A stretch of DNA of 64,000 nt from Erinaceus europaeus (GCF_950295315.1 NC_080164.1:8316082-8380081), one strand, 5' to 3'; positions 35,008 to 45,778 are shown, numbered from the stretch's first letter. Program-made: numbers and translations. Notes: generated by a model not told the origin, from the sequence alone.

Positions 35008-35165
35008 GCAGGCCATTTTTATTATTTTTATTTGATAGGACAGAGAGAAACAGAAAGGAGGAGGAGATAGAGAGGGAGAGCAAAAGATACACACCTCCCA
35101 CCTATTTTGCCACTTGTTCTTTTTCTTCCCTGTAGGCTATGGGAGCCTGAGGGCTTTTAAACTCT
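35008..35165 (-). mobile_element. Degraded SINE, minus strand
   Basis: TTTATTTGATAGGACAGAGA and GAGATAGAGAGGGAGAGCAA are the inverted tail and body; the promoter half is heavily diverged. Confidence 0.65.
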
Positions 35166-35650
35166 AAGTAGGCTGCTTAGCTTAATCACTGACTCCTGAT
35201 CAAGAGATAAAGCAGGGTGGGGTAGAGATAATCTAGTACTTATGGAAAGAGACTTTCACAGCCCCACCAAATAGGCCACCCAGGTATAGATCTTCTCCTG
35301 AGTTTCCTGGTCAATTCTCTGTCTCTTGGTGTCAGCACAGCCCCCCAACCCCCCCAACCCCCCTGCTCCAGATTCTGAGGGCAGTAGCAATGGAGACTCA
35401 CAGTTGCATTTGGTGAGTCTCAGAGGAGTCCTCTCCTCCCTTCAGCCGTCCCCCTTGTTGGTGAAACAGACTGGGGGGTGGTGTCTCAACTGGTAAACTG
35501 CCAGACTGTTACCAGCCACTTAATCTCTCCCTAGTCTCCTCTCTGTCCACAAGCTACACGTGTTTGCACTCACCGATGATTTGGTGGGTTCCTGAAATCA
35601 CTGTAGTCCTGTCTTGTTTCGGTCCCAGGTGGTCTCCTTTGCTCTTCCTA
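35166..35650. other. Unannotated unique sequence
   Basis: No repeat or exon was recognised, apart from short C-rich runs. Confidence 0.45.
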
Positions 35651-35659
35651 GTTGACCCA

Positions 35660-35736
35660 AGAGAGGAGAGAAGAGGAGAGGAGAGGAGAGGAGAGGAGAG
35701 GAGAGGAGAGGAGAGGAGAGGAGAGGAGAGGAGAGA
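35660..35736. repeat. (GGAGA)n pentanucleotide repeat
   Basis: About 14 near-perfect GGAGA units, an expansion of the GA-rich body of the adjoining SINE. It generates repetitive Arg/Glu and Leu/Ser open frames that are not genes. Confidence 0.97.
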
Positions 35737-35886
35737 AACGCAGCAGCTGCTGCTCCATCTGTTTTGCTGCTTGTGAAGCATCACCCCTGCAAGTGGAGAA
35801 GGTGGCTCGAACCCAAATCCTTGCACAGGTCCTTGCTGCATAGTGCTATGTGCACGTAATCTGGTATGCCACCATCTGCTCCTCCC
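35737..35886 (-). mobile_element. SINE promoter half, minus strand
   Basis: TTTTGCTGCTTGTGAAGCAT, CCCCTGCAAGTGGAGAAGG, B box GGCTCGAACCC and head GTATGCCACCATCTGCTCC. With the GGAGA array in place of its body it forms one SINE with an expanded satellite. Confidence 0.8.
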
Positions 35887-36144
35887 CCACTCAAAATTTT
35901 CAGGGTTGTCCAAAAGCCACAGAGATATCTCAAGAGGAAACATAACGTACTGTTTTACATTAAAGCAAAGGACTCTGGCAGTGGGGAGGGACAAGGTAAA
36001 GGGACATTGGGGCTCTGTTGTGTCTCCTGACAATAATCAAGGGAGAATTTGTGCCTATGTTAAAGGCTGCATTATAAATGATTACCCCCCCATAAAATAT
36101 ACATAAAAGAGAAAAGTAACATCATGAAAAAAATAATTGAGATA

Positions 36145-36175
36145 CAAAATTCCAAAACATGTATAAGATGCCACT
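36145..36175. repeat. 31-bp target-site duplication, left copy
   Basis: CAAAATTCCAAAACATGTAT followed by AAGATGCCACT. It is identical to 37559-37589 and brackets the non-L1 LINE. Confidence 0.97.
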
Positions 36176-37558
36176 TCTTCTAGCGTTTGCCCTTCTTCCA
36201 TAGCCAGTTTACAGCGTCAGGTTGAGCCTGATGTAAAGTTTCGAGACCTCCTTTGAATCTGGAGAGGTGGCAGGCGTTGACTATGTGGGTCATAGTCTGT
36301 CTGGAGCCGCAGGGGCAGTTCGGGTCGTCTCTGGCTCCCCAGTGATGGAACATAGCGGCGCACTGGCCATGGCCTGTTCGATAGCTATTGAGGAGGGCCC
36401 AATCATAACGTGCTAGGTCAAAGCCGGGTTGATGCTTGCAGGGGTCTGTGATGAGGTGTTTGTTCTTTACCTCAGCTGACTGCCAACTCTGTTTCCAAGA
36501 GTCTGGAACAGAGAAGTTCAGTGTAGGCGTAGGGGACCAGATTGGATGACAAGACGTCAAGTGTTGGACAGGGTGGGCGAAGATATCCGCGTATATTGGC
36601 AGGTCCGGTCTAGCGTAGACGTGGGAGATGAATTTAGATGATGCCACATCCCGAGGAATATCTGGCAGGGCGATGTTGCTAAGAACTGGCAGCCATGGAA
36701 CCGGGGTGGAACGGATGGTTCCAGAAATTATCCTCATGGAGGAATATAATTTGGAATCGACCAAGTGGACATGGGGGCTACGGAACCATACTGGGGCACA
36801 GTATTCTGCAGTGGAATAGCATAATGCCAGAGATGATGATCGTAGTGTGGAAGCGCTCGCGCCCCATGAGGAGCTGGCCAGTCTTGCAATGATGTTGTTC
36901 CTCGCGTCCACCTTTGCTGCAGTTTTTATGAGATGTTCGTGAAATGACAGGGTGCGATTGAGAGTAACACCAAGATAGACTGGCTGGGCTTCATGCCGGA
37001 TTCTCGTATCGCCAAGCTGCACATTAAGCTCATGTGAGGCTGAGGCATGGTGTAGATGGAAAACAGATGATACCGTTTTTGCAGTACTAGGGATTAGTCA
37101 CCATTTTTTACAGTAATCAGATATCAGAGACATGTCTTTCGTGAGTGTTTCCTCGAGGATGTCGAACTTGGATGCCTGAGTTGCACAGCAGATGTCATTG
37201 GCGTAGATGAACTTCCTTGAAGAAGTTTCTGGGAGGTCATTGATGTAAATATTAAATAGTGTAGGAGCCAGAACAGAGCCCTGGGGGAGGCCACTTGAGA
37301 CAAGTCTCCATCTGCTAGACTTGTCACCCAGATGCACCCGGAATCTTCTGTTTTGGAGAAGAAACGATATAGTTTTGGCCACCCATGGAGGCAGGCATCT
37401 TGAGATCTTGACTAGGAGACCACGATGCCAGACCGTGTCATAGGCTGCTGTGAGATCAACAAAGACAGCACCTGTCTTTAAATTCTTCTGGAATCCATTT
37501 TCAGTGTAAGTTGAGAGGGCCAGGACTTGTTCGCAGATAGATCTTCCTGGGCGGAAAC
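36176..37558 (-). mobile_element. 5'-truncated non-L1 LINE (I/Jockey-like), GAA tail
   Basis: A 1.38-kb insertion between perfect 31-bp target duplications. Reading minus, it enters inside the reverse transcriptase domain at GFRPGRS and ends with the ORF2 stop, followed at once by GAAGA, with no 3'UTR or poly-A. L1 in this window always ends in a long 3'UTR and A-rich tail, so this is a different machinery. The long perfect duplication and nearly open frame indicate recent insertion. Mammals normally carry L1, L2, CR1 and RTE-type LINEs; the closest relatives I can think of are I/Jockey-type elements of invertebrates and fish. Confidence 0.9.
36180..37558 (-). pseudogene. LINE ORF2 fragment: RT, connector and CCHC-like end
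   Basis: About 460 codons in one frame, broken only by TGA at 37100-37098. RT blocks in order: GFRPGRS, FVDLTAAYDTVWHRGLL, GLPQGSVLAPTLFNIYINDL, then the catalytic box, which reads YAND at 37205-37194 in place of the usual YADD. After the stop: YLGVTLNRTLSFHEHL, SWGASASTLRSSSLALCY, WLPVLSNIALPDI, and a C-terminal C-x-C-x(8)-H-x(4)-C knuckle (CPCGSRQTMTHIVNAC), ending WLWKKGKR. The endonuclease and N-terminal RT blocks are missing through 5' truncation. The TGA and the YAND change would each abolish activity. Both look like CpG decay (CGA to TGA, CCGAT to CCAAT). Confidence 0.92.
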
Positions 37559-37589
37559 CAAAATTCCAAAACATGTATAAGATGCCACT
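37559..37589. repeat. 31-bp target-site duplication, right copy
   Basis: Identical to 36145-36175. Confidence 0.97.
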
Positions 37590-37809
37590 GAAAGAAAGCA
37601 AATACTTCAAGACACATGGAATTTTATGTTGGAAGGTTCCACATGGCTACAAACATCTTCGCCCTCCAGCGTAGGCCCTTTGCCACCAGCATAACTATGT
37701 CAAGAGCTGTACTGCCATCCAATACCCACCCCCTCAATAAAGTAAAAATTAAAAGAATATAAAAATTATCTCGAGGTACCCAGAGAGACAATGAACAGCA
37801 GATAAGGGG

Positions 37810-38225
37810 GGATGGCAGATGATGGAGTACCCAGAAGAAAGCCTATGTCACAATGCACAGGCAGTCTGCCAGGGAAGGGAAAAGCTTCAGGAGTGGCGAG
37901 GCAACGTTGTAGGTGTCGCTCTTTCTCCCTCTTTATCTCCCCCCTCTTCTGGATTTCTATCTCTCATTTTCAAATTATCTGTACTTATTTATTGGATGGA
38001 AACAGCCAGAAATTGAGAGGTGAGGGGGAGGGAGAGAGACAGAGAGAAAACACCAGTTGCACTGCTTCAACCACTCACAAAGCTTTCAACCTGCAGGTGC
38101 AGACCTGGGCTTAAACCCAGGTTCTTGTGCATTGTTATGTATGCACTCAGCCAGGTGCACCACCATCTGGCCCCTGGATTTATCTCAGTCTTAAATAAAT
38201 AAACAAATACATCATTTTAAAAAAA
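37810..38225 (+). mobile_element. Diverged SINE, plus strand, interrupted by another SINE
   Basis: Left part 37810-37968 has AAAGCTTCAGGAGTGGCGAG, GTTGTAGGTGTCGC and TCTGGATTTCTATCTC. Right part 38176-38225 resumes with TGGATTTATCTCAGTC and AAATAAATAAACAAATAC. Between them lies a complete inverted class B SINE. Confidence 0.65.
37969..38175 (-). mobile_element. SINE, class B, minus strand, nested
   Basis: TTTATTGGATGGAAACAGCC, GTTGCACTGCTTCAACCACT, CAACCTGCAGGTGCAGACCT, inverted B box GCTTAAACCCAGG and head CCAGGTGCACCACCATCTGG. Inserted in the SINE at 37810-38225. Confidence 0.88.
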
Positions 38226-39670
38226 TAAGGTATAGCAAAGATTTGGGATTGTCCAGAAACAGCAATGCTCTAAAAGCTTTAATGGAAACACCTGTAGGAT
38301 TTTTAGAGAAAATGCTTTTCAACCAATAAATCTATACTCAGCCAGACTTGGAATTAATTCAATGTAAGAGTAGTGCAAAGACAGTTTTGAGCTGTCGCTA
38401 TCACTGAAAAAAAAAAAGATCTCTTATTTACCTTTTCTCAAAAATCTACTTTAGGATGTCTTTCACTAACCAAGAAAGCAAAATTAAGAAACAGAAAGAC
38501 CCAAAATCTTGAATAGATCTTGAAAACAAGAGATTATACTCAAGCAATTATAAAAACATTGCAGCTTTAGGATGGCATCATGTTTAAGGTTTGGTTATGT
38601 TTTCCCAGTGCCACTGTTTTCAGTAAATAGCCTCGTGGATTTCCTTTAAGGTAATTGGATTTAGATGATGTCAAGAGTTCACTGATGGGAAAAAATAATC
38701 ATAATAATAGCAGTTCTGGATCACAATTACTGCTCAAATTGAGGAGAGGTACAACTAACCAAGGCCCACCATCTTGGATTGATCCATGAACAAGAAATAC
38801 ACCCAGATTCTGGGGATTTATCATTGTAGCTTATCCTAGTAACTAGGGAAGCAGAAATGATAAGGTATAATGAAATCTGGATAATAGATTTTCTGGTTAT
38901 GGAAAGGAACCAGTCCAGATTGGTCAGAGATTCTGGAATAGAAGTTGTCCAAGAAGATGAAACTGATAGAAAACTGGATGTACTTGAACACTGGGGAAAA
39001 GTTTGGGGGTGAATTAGTCATAATAACACAGGCAACAGAAAAAAACAAAAGTAAATAAAATGTTCTTTGAAGAGAATCTATGTACGATAGGAAAAGTAGT
39101 CATAGCTTGCTGCATGATTTAGTTGTAAACTGTATTTAGATATTTTATAGATTGATTTGAGCAATATAAAAATATAACTTTATCAGGGAGAGGAAAGACT
39201 GCAGGTTTCCAGGTACACAATGATAAATAGTGGGGAAACTGAGTTAAGACTAAATTTTCAACCCTAAGAAATCAATGTTTGATATGTAAAACTAAAAGAG
39301 GAGTTAAAATGAACACTTTAAGGACTTTATCCATAACACATATGTTTTGAGAAGTAGAGAGATAAAGGAGATTCATGTTTTCCCATGAGCAGTAAGGATT
39401 TATGTTGCAATTTACACTTACTAAATTACACACATTAAGAAAAAAAGACACAATTTGAAACAGGTATATACACATTTCCTACCCAAATATTTCATGTGGA
39501 TTAAAAAAACAGAACTCTAACATAAAATTAAAAAGTTAAAAAAACTTCACTAAAAAGTAAAGTTCAGTCACCCTAAGATAGAAAACTGGTTCTATAATGT
39601 TAGAATGAAGATAATACTTTCCTCTGCTCAGAAGCTACATTAAAAATTAGAAGAACTGCTATGTGACAAA
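38226..39670. other. Unannotated unique sequence
   Basis: AT-rich single-copy DNA. No repeat signature or exon recognised. Confidence 0.5.
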
Positions 39671-39680
39671 AAATTACTAT

Positions 39681-40000
39681 TGGGGGCCAGGCAGTGGTGC
39701 AACTGGTTAAGCACATATTGTACTAAGTGCAAAGACCCACACAAGCATCTTGGTTGGAGGCCCAGCTCCCCGCCACCTGGCAGTGCTTCACAAGTGGTGA
39801 AGCAGGTCTGCAGGAGTCTGTCATTCTCTGTCCCTTTCTGTCTCCCAGCCCCCCTCAATTTCTCTCTGTCCTGTTGAATAAAATGGAAAAAAAAAGAAAA
39901 AGAAAGAAAAAAATGTGACCACCAGGAGCCACCGGGAGCCACCAGAAGCAGTGAAGTTGCAATGATAACCCTGGAGGCAAAAAAAAAAAAAAAAAAAAAG
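39681..40000 (+). mobile_element. SINE, long form, plus strand, with TSD
   Basis: Head GGGGCCAGGCAGTGGTGCAA, B box GGTTGGAGGCCC, CACAAGTGGTGAAGCAGGTC, CTGTCCTGTTGAATAAAATG, then a variant 3' module ending GATAACCCTGGAGGC and 20 A residues. AATTACTAT at 39672-39680 and 40001-40009 flank it. Confidence 0.93.
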
Positions 40001-40009
40001 AATTACTAT

Positions 40010-40508
40010 CAGAGGGGAACAAATATACAAAACACCTTATAGGTTATTAGGTATTAATTTCATTTAATTGCATAAAGAAAACATAAAGACTCTAGAAAAT
40101 GAATAAAATATAAGATGGGAGATAGAATTAGTTACTAAAAAGATTGATTTTTCATTAGGTGAAGATTTATCTTGTATATGCAGATGTAGATTTTCTTCAA
40201 TGCCAAATTTTAAATTCTAGTTGAGGATATGATAAATAAATCATGCCACAGAATGATATGGGATCTCTAGATTCTTTGACATGGTCTTGGGATACCAAGG
40301 GATTATCCTAGGCTATATATTAAAATATTACACATACTAAGAGAGTGATGATAAATTATAATTTCCTATACTATTGAATAACGACATAGCTATAAAAGCT
40401 GCCTCAATTTGACCTGATGACTGTGTAATGAGTACACAAAGCAGAATGGAACGCTATGTGATTATGATATAAAATGCAACTGCACATGAACATAATCTTA
40501 AAAATGTA
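40010..40508. other. Unannotated unique sequence
   Basis: No feature recognised. Confidence 0.5.
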
Positions 40509-40511
40509 CAA

Positions 40512-40853
40512 GAGAGTTGGACAGTAGCGCAGCAGGTTAAGCGCACATGGCGCAAAGCACAAGGGCCGCCATAAGGATCCCAGTTCGAGCCCCCAGCTCC
40601 CCACCTGCAGGCAAGTCGCTTCGCAAGCGGTGAAACAGGTCTGCAGGTGTCTTTCTCTCCGGTGTCTCCCCCTCTCTGTCTTCCCCTCCTCTCTCCATTT
40701 CTCTCTGTCCTGTCCAACAACAACAACAGCTATGACAACAATAACAACTACAACAATAAGGACAACAAAATTGGAAAAATAGCCTCCAGGAGCAGTGGAC
40801 TCATAGTGCAAGCACCGAGTCCCAGAAATAACCCTGGAGGCAAAAAAAAAAAA
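40512..40853 (+). mobile_element. SINE, class A long form, plus strand
   Basis: Well-kept A box GCGCAGCAGGTTAAGCGCA, B box GTTCGAGCCCCC, CGCAAGCGGTGAAACAGGTC, AAC-rich middle, then the 3' module CCTCCAGGAGCAGTGGACTC to AACCCTGGAGGC and poly-A. Confidence 0.95.
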
Positions 40854-40999
40854 ATCACACACACAAAAATTAGATCAATTTACTTTAGAAGCTGTGAAAT
40901 GATAGAGGTTTTTTTTTTTTACATTAAAATTTTCCTTAATGTTACCACTAAGATCTGAAATACAAGTGTTATCTGCAACATTTGCTGGTCAATTGATAT

Positions 41000-41168
41000 A
41001 GACAAGACACGAGCTTCATTTTTCCCATCTGAGAGTAATAAAACATTTTTTTAATCCTACCTCAGAGCAGAGCATTGCTATGAGACTCCAAAGCTACTAT
41101 GTATACAAAATACTTGGTAAATGTAAAGCACTTTAATAATATTCAGAGCTATTGTTATTATCAATGCA
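41000..41168 (+). mobile_element. MIR, plus strand
   Basis: CTTCATTTTTCCCATCTGAG, AATCCTACCTCAGAG, AAATGTAAAGCACTTTAATA and AGAGCTATTGTTATTAT follow the 3' two thirds of MIR. Confidence 0.8.
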
Positions 41169-41663
41169 ATTGCAAACCCTGCTTTGACAGAATTATTTTT
41201 TCTCAGGCACAGACAGTGCTTTATCTTCTGTCTTCCATATGCCACACATTAGAAGTTACTTGAGCTCAAGGTCAGTTTTTAACTTTGACTTCTTAGAGAA
41301 GCAATGGAAGAAACCAGAGATCTATGTGAATATTTTCCAAGAAAATCATCCAAAAGGAATACCCAGGGAGAGAAGGAAAGCTTTCCAAGGACCCCACAGG
41401 AAGAACAAGTTTTTGTTGAAAGCACTGGTCTGTTGGAATAACTATGTCTTGACCATTATTCCCCTCCTCCCTGGAAAAGACTGGCTCCTTGGTTGATCTC
41501 TGCTGCATGTCCATGTCTTTAAGGAATTCAGTGGCTCCGAGCATTCATTCCGAGTGTCTTAGTCACACGAGTTCAACTTGAAAAGAAACTAATATTTAAA
41601 TCCAATTATCACATCCTAGGTTAAGTCTGAGTTCTTGTCACTTAGCAAAAGCTGTGTATAGTG

Positions 41664-41748
41664 TTGGGGACTGAGACACAGCTCACTTGGTAGAGGACTC
41701 TGATTTCAGTTCCTGGCCCCACATGGGGCCACCATGCACCAAGAGGCT
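41664..41748 (+). mobile_element. Short SINE-like head
   Basis: GGGGACTGAGACACAGCTCA, GGTAGAGGACTCTGATTTCA, B-box-like CAGTTCCTGGCCCC. Its body is replaced by the downstream CCTT array. Confidence 0.5.
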
Positions 41749-41971
41749 TCCTTCCTCCCTTCCTCCCTTCCTCCCTCCCTCCCTCCCTTCCTCCCTTCCT
41801 CCCTTCCTCCCTTCCTCCCTTCCTCCCTTCCTCCCTTCCTCCCTTCCTCCCTTCCTCCCTCCCTTCCATCCTTCCTTCCTTCCTTCCTTCCTCCCTTCCT
41901 CCCTCCCTTCCTTCCTTCCTTCCTTCCTTCCTTCCTTCCTCCCTTCCTTCCTTCCTTTCTTCCTTCCTCTT
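41748..41971. repeat. (CCTT/CCCTT)n polypyrimidine repeat
   Basis: About 220 bases of TTCC and CCCTTCCT units, all pyrimidine on the plus strand except one A. Repetitive Leu/Pro/Ser and Gly/Arg/Glu open frames here are artefacts. Confidence 0.96.
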
Positions 41972-42221
41972 TTATTCATTCTATTTCTATCTGAAATTAA
42001 AGGACAATAAAAGAGGCTCCCGGGGAGCAGTGGTACGGTGTGAAGCTCTGGTGTAGTACTGGTATTGCTTAAAAAGGTTCCCTACATCTTACCATTTAAT
42101 TTAGGGACGATTAGTATGGGGTAATTCTTGTTGGGATTTTGACTATTGAAATGCAGCATTAGATGGTCAGAGCTACACCTCAGTAGGTGTTCAACTGATT
42201 GATTGTTGCAGGGGCTTCATC

Positions 42222-42248
42222 AATCTGGGCTAATATTTTGAGTAGCAG

Positions 42249-42308
<60 letters not shown>

Positions 42309-42400
42309 AGGAAGACACCAGGGCCCAGAAGCTTTCTCCAGTATGGTGGGGGCTGGGCTTGAACTCAGTTGCTACTCATGTATTATATTACGTAGTAACC
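42222..42400 (-). mobile_element. Degraded SINE, minus strand, with (GA)n
   Basis: AGCAGAAACAGAGAGAG leads into about 24 GA units (42254-42302), then GGGCCCAGAAGCTTTCTCC and the inverted B box GGGCTTGAACTCAG. Confidence 0.65.
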
Positions 42401-42937
42401 GTTCAGGGTAAGGGGGAAGTCTGTGTAAAGTTTGCTAAGCCAGTATTTCTGAATAATAGCACCTATTGTGAAATGAATGTTGCTATTGACTTTTAAACTT
42501 GTCCCTCTCTACCTCCTCCAGTGAAAGTTCATTCATTCCCGCCATCTACCTCATAGTTTTTCTTGTACTAGTGAGTGTTGGGATGTGCAGAGAAATGATA
42601 CATGGTTTCCCTTGGTAGCAGGGCCTATCAAAGGGCTCAATTTCAAATTTAGATTCACATCCTTTTGTCAGTATCTTCATCCTCATGCTTTTGGTGCCCA
42701 GGCAAAAAGCTCTTTGCTATACTTTTGTTTTAAAGATTTTTTTGTTTGTTTGTTTTACTTTCTCCCTAAAACTGGTATGGGTTTATAGGTTTTCATTGAA
42801 TTCCATAGTCTATGCTGAAATAACAGTTTTTTGTGTTGAGTGGGAAGTTGGGGGGGGTTGCTTATTATTGTTATTATTAATTATTGTCATCACCATGCTT
42901 TCATCTTTCCAGGCCAAATCTCTTTCAAATAGAGAGA

Positions 42938-43125
42938 GATGGGACTGGGAGGTAGTGCACCTGATTGAGCATACATTACAAATTGCAAGGCCTGGGTTCA
43001 AGCCCTCTGTCCCCACCTGCCAGGAGGAAAACTTCACAAGTGGTGAAGCAGGCCTATCTCTCTTCTTCTCAATCTCTCTCTTCCCTCTCAAAATCTGGGT
43101 ATATCTATCAACTAAATACCTATTT
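42938..43125 (+). mobile_element. SINE, class B, plus strand
   Basis: Head GGGACTGGGAGGTAGTGCAC, B box GGGTTCAAGCCC, CACAAGTGGTGAAGCAGGCC, CT-rich body, TCAACTAAATACC tail. Confidence 0.88.
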
Positions 43126-43454
43126 TCTTTTAATTTAAAAATAGAGGGAGAGAAACATCACAGCTCTGAAGTTTCCTCCTTCTGCCCCATGAAGCAGGAT
43201 CTGAGCTTGTTACAAGCAAGGCAAAGCAGGCACATTCCCAAGTGAGTGACCTTGTGAATCCTTTGTTTTTTAACTTGCATATTTTTTCCAGTCTTATTTC
43301 CTAAAACAATCATCCACGGTCACTGAGTCACCGTTGCACATTCATCAGAAATGATTTAGGCATATTTTTGTCTTGTTTCAATTACTCATGGGTTTATGTC
43401 TGGGCTAATTTAGCAGGTTGTAACTTGTACTATTGACTATAGAGTGATTACTCC

Positions 43455-43612
43455 CACTTTCTTTTGTGTTTTTCATATTTATTTGACTGTGATGAGAGAT
43501 ACAGAGAGAAAGACAGAGTCTAGAGGCCTGTTTAGCTCTGATTTATGGGAACTTTGGCGCCTCAGGCATCAATGTCTTTTGCATAACTGGCTTGCTGTGT
43601 CCTCAACCCCCC
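43455..43612 (-). mobile_element. SINE, class C, minus strand
   Basis: TTTATTTGACTGTGATGAGA tail side, GTTTAGCTCTGATTTATGGG, TTGGCGCCTCAGGCATCAAT, TTTTGCATAACTGGCTTGCT. Confidence 0.72.
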
Positions 43613-43771
43613 CTTTTTATGCTTCCTCAATGTTTTAGCTCTTCAGGGAAATACAATTATTAGGATAAATATTTGCCAACACATATTATAATGAAGTTGT
43701 ACAATTCTACGGAACACCTTAGTGGGATTTTAGTAGGAATAGTAGGAACCCTTGAGTTCAATTTAAGAGAA

Positions 43772-43925
43772 TAGCTCTGGCAAGACAGCATAATGATTAT
43801 GCAAAATACTTCAGTGCCTGCGACTCTGAGGTCCTGGGTTCAACCCCCAGCACCCCTATAAGCCCGAGTTGAGCAGTGTTTTGGCCTCTCTCTCTCTTAT
43901 CCATAAATATCTAATTTTCTATCTT
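43772..43925 (+). mobile_element. SINE, class C, plus strand
   Basis: AAGACAGCATAATGATTATG, AGTGCCTGCGACTCTGAGGT, exact B box GGGTTCAACCCCC, TATAAGCCCGAGTTGAGCAG. The best-preserved class C copy. Confidence 0.9.
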
Positions 43926-43949
43926 TCACTCTTTAAAACTGAGTAAGTC

Positions 43950-44299
43950 GGGGGTCGTGCGGTGGCGCAGTGGGTTAAGCGCAAGTGGCGCAAATCGCAG
44001 GGACCGGCGTAAGGATCCCGGTTCGAGCCCCCGGCTCCCTACCTGCAGGGGAGTCGCTTCACAGGCGGTGAAGCAGGTCTGCAGGTGTCTTTCTCTCCCC
44101 CTCTCTCTCTGTCTTCCCCTCCTCTCTCCATTTCTCTCTGTCCTATCCAACAACAAAACAACGTCAACAATGGCAATGATAACCGCAACGAGGCTGCAAC
44201 AACTAGGGCAACAAAAAAAGGGGGGAAAACGGCCTCCAGGAGCTGTGGATTCATGGTGCAGGCACCGAGCCCAGCAATAACCCTGGAGAAAAAAAAAAA
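43950..44299 (+). mobile_element. Full-length young SINE, class A long form, with TSD
   Basis: Probably the most recent SINE here. A box GGCGCAGTGGGTTAAGCGCA and B box GGTTCGAGCCCCC are intact, the body ends CTGTCCTATCCAACAAC, then an AAC/AAT stretch and the 3' module GCCTCCAGGAGCTGTGGATT to AACCCTGGAG, and poly-A. AAAACTGAGTAAGTC at 43935-43949 and 44300-44314 is a perfect 15-bp duplication. Several CpGs remain, as in a young copy. Confidence 0.97.
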
Positions 44300-44732
44300 A
44301 AAACTGAGTAAGTCAAAAAATACCTTTAAAATAAATAAGTACATTTAAATGACCTTTACTCTGCTGAGCCTTTCCGGTCTGTGACTGTACTGCGAGCCTC
44401 ACTTTATTTCAGGTGTAAATTGTTCCATCAGTGTTTTTGCGATATTCTGTGATCATCTGTACTGTGTGAAGTTCATGCCTAAGTAAGCATTTGCTTTTCT
44501 TTGGAATGATCACCTATGTTTCTTTACTTCTATGCCTCCACATATGGGTTGTTCATATTGAGAGAAATGTTGTAAACTTATTTTCTGAAACCTACTCACA
44601 CTTCTCTGTTTGAGGGTTTTCTAGAGTGACGAGTAAGCTAACTAGCATGGCCAGATATGGAAAAAAAAATTAAAATGAGATTTAAAACAATGATTGATAC
44701 TTTTGTCTTGAACGATTTGCATTTTGTGTGTG

Positions 44733-45022
44733 GCCAGACAGCAGGTGGCTCAACTGATATATCTTATATGTTACCCTGTACAGAGACCTGGGTTCCAGCC
44801 CTAGACCACCACATGGGAGTGCTAGAGGATGAGTGTCTCCTATTCTCTCTCTCTCTTTCTCTCTCCCTCTCTCCCCCCACCCCTTTGCCTCTTACCTTCT
44901 ATCTATAGGAAATAAAAGAAAAACAAATGCCACTGGGACTGATAGAGCTGTGTAGGCTTAGTCCCAAGAATAAGCCTGTTGGCAAAACAAATCAACAAAC
45001 AAACAAACAACAACAAAAAAAA
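44733..45022 (+). mobile_element. SINE, long form, plus strand, diverged
   Basis: Head GGCCAGACAGCAGGTGGCTC, B box GGGTTCCAGCCC, CT-rich body, TAGGAAATAAAAG, then a decayed 3' module (GGCTTAGTCCCAAGAATAAG) and a (CAAA)n tail. Confidence 0.75.
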
Positions 45023-45353
45023 AACACCACATTTTACTACCATACAATCACTATATTTTTCAGGACAACTAGATCAATTGGAAGCAGAGAAAAGAAATTT
45101 GTAGAATTTAGTCTCTGTATATGTGTGGATCAAGGAGAAAGGAATAGGAGGGTTTGGAGGAGTTTCAGTGTAAAGATGAAATCAGTCAGAGGAGCAGACA
45201 GATAGCTCAGCTGGGAGGAGCCTGCTTCAGGGTGTCCCTCTTCTCTCTCCTCTCTCTCTCCCCTTCTATCTGCAAATGTGACTGAAGCCCTGCATTCCAG
45301 ACAACAGGAAAATGTCACCAGAGAAAACAAACAGGGAACATCAGGGGACTCAC

Positions 45354-45403
45354 AGGACAGGACAGGACAGGACAGGACAGGACAGGAAAGGACAGGACAG
45401 GAC
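45354..45403. repeat. (GGACA)n pentanucleotide repeat
   Basis: Ten GGACA units with a single G/A variant near 45388. Confidence 0.97.
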
Positions 45404-45778
45404 ATTGAGGCCCTCACACTTCCAAAAGGTCTCTGATTTGGGTTTTCCTATACCCGGCAGGGGGAGGCTGTGCGCTTTTGTACTTGTTCTAATTACTGTT
45501 GATGACAACGAAGATGAGAATGGAGGAGAAAGAGGAAGGAGAGGAGAGACAGTCAGAAATATTTGCTGTTGTTGTTCCTAGTCCTTGGATTTGCTTCCTG
45601 CTTATGAATCTGGGTTCATTGCTTTTCTTCCTTTTCCTGTTGCCTTCTACCTATTTGCCTCTTACTTTTGTATCAGGATGGGATGAACTATGCTAAAACA
45701 TCACAGTTCTCTGTATTTAACCCCATTACTTTTCTTATTTATTTGCTGACTTGTATAAGGATAAAAGTCATATTGTTG

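Noticed and set aside
36628..36892. Plus-strand open frames within the LINE
   Set aside because: Antisense shadows of the minus-strand ORF2.
41642..42010. Long repetitive Gly/Arg/Glu and Leu/Pro/Ser open frames
   Set aside because: All frames are open because the CCTT repeat lacks stops; no gene features.
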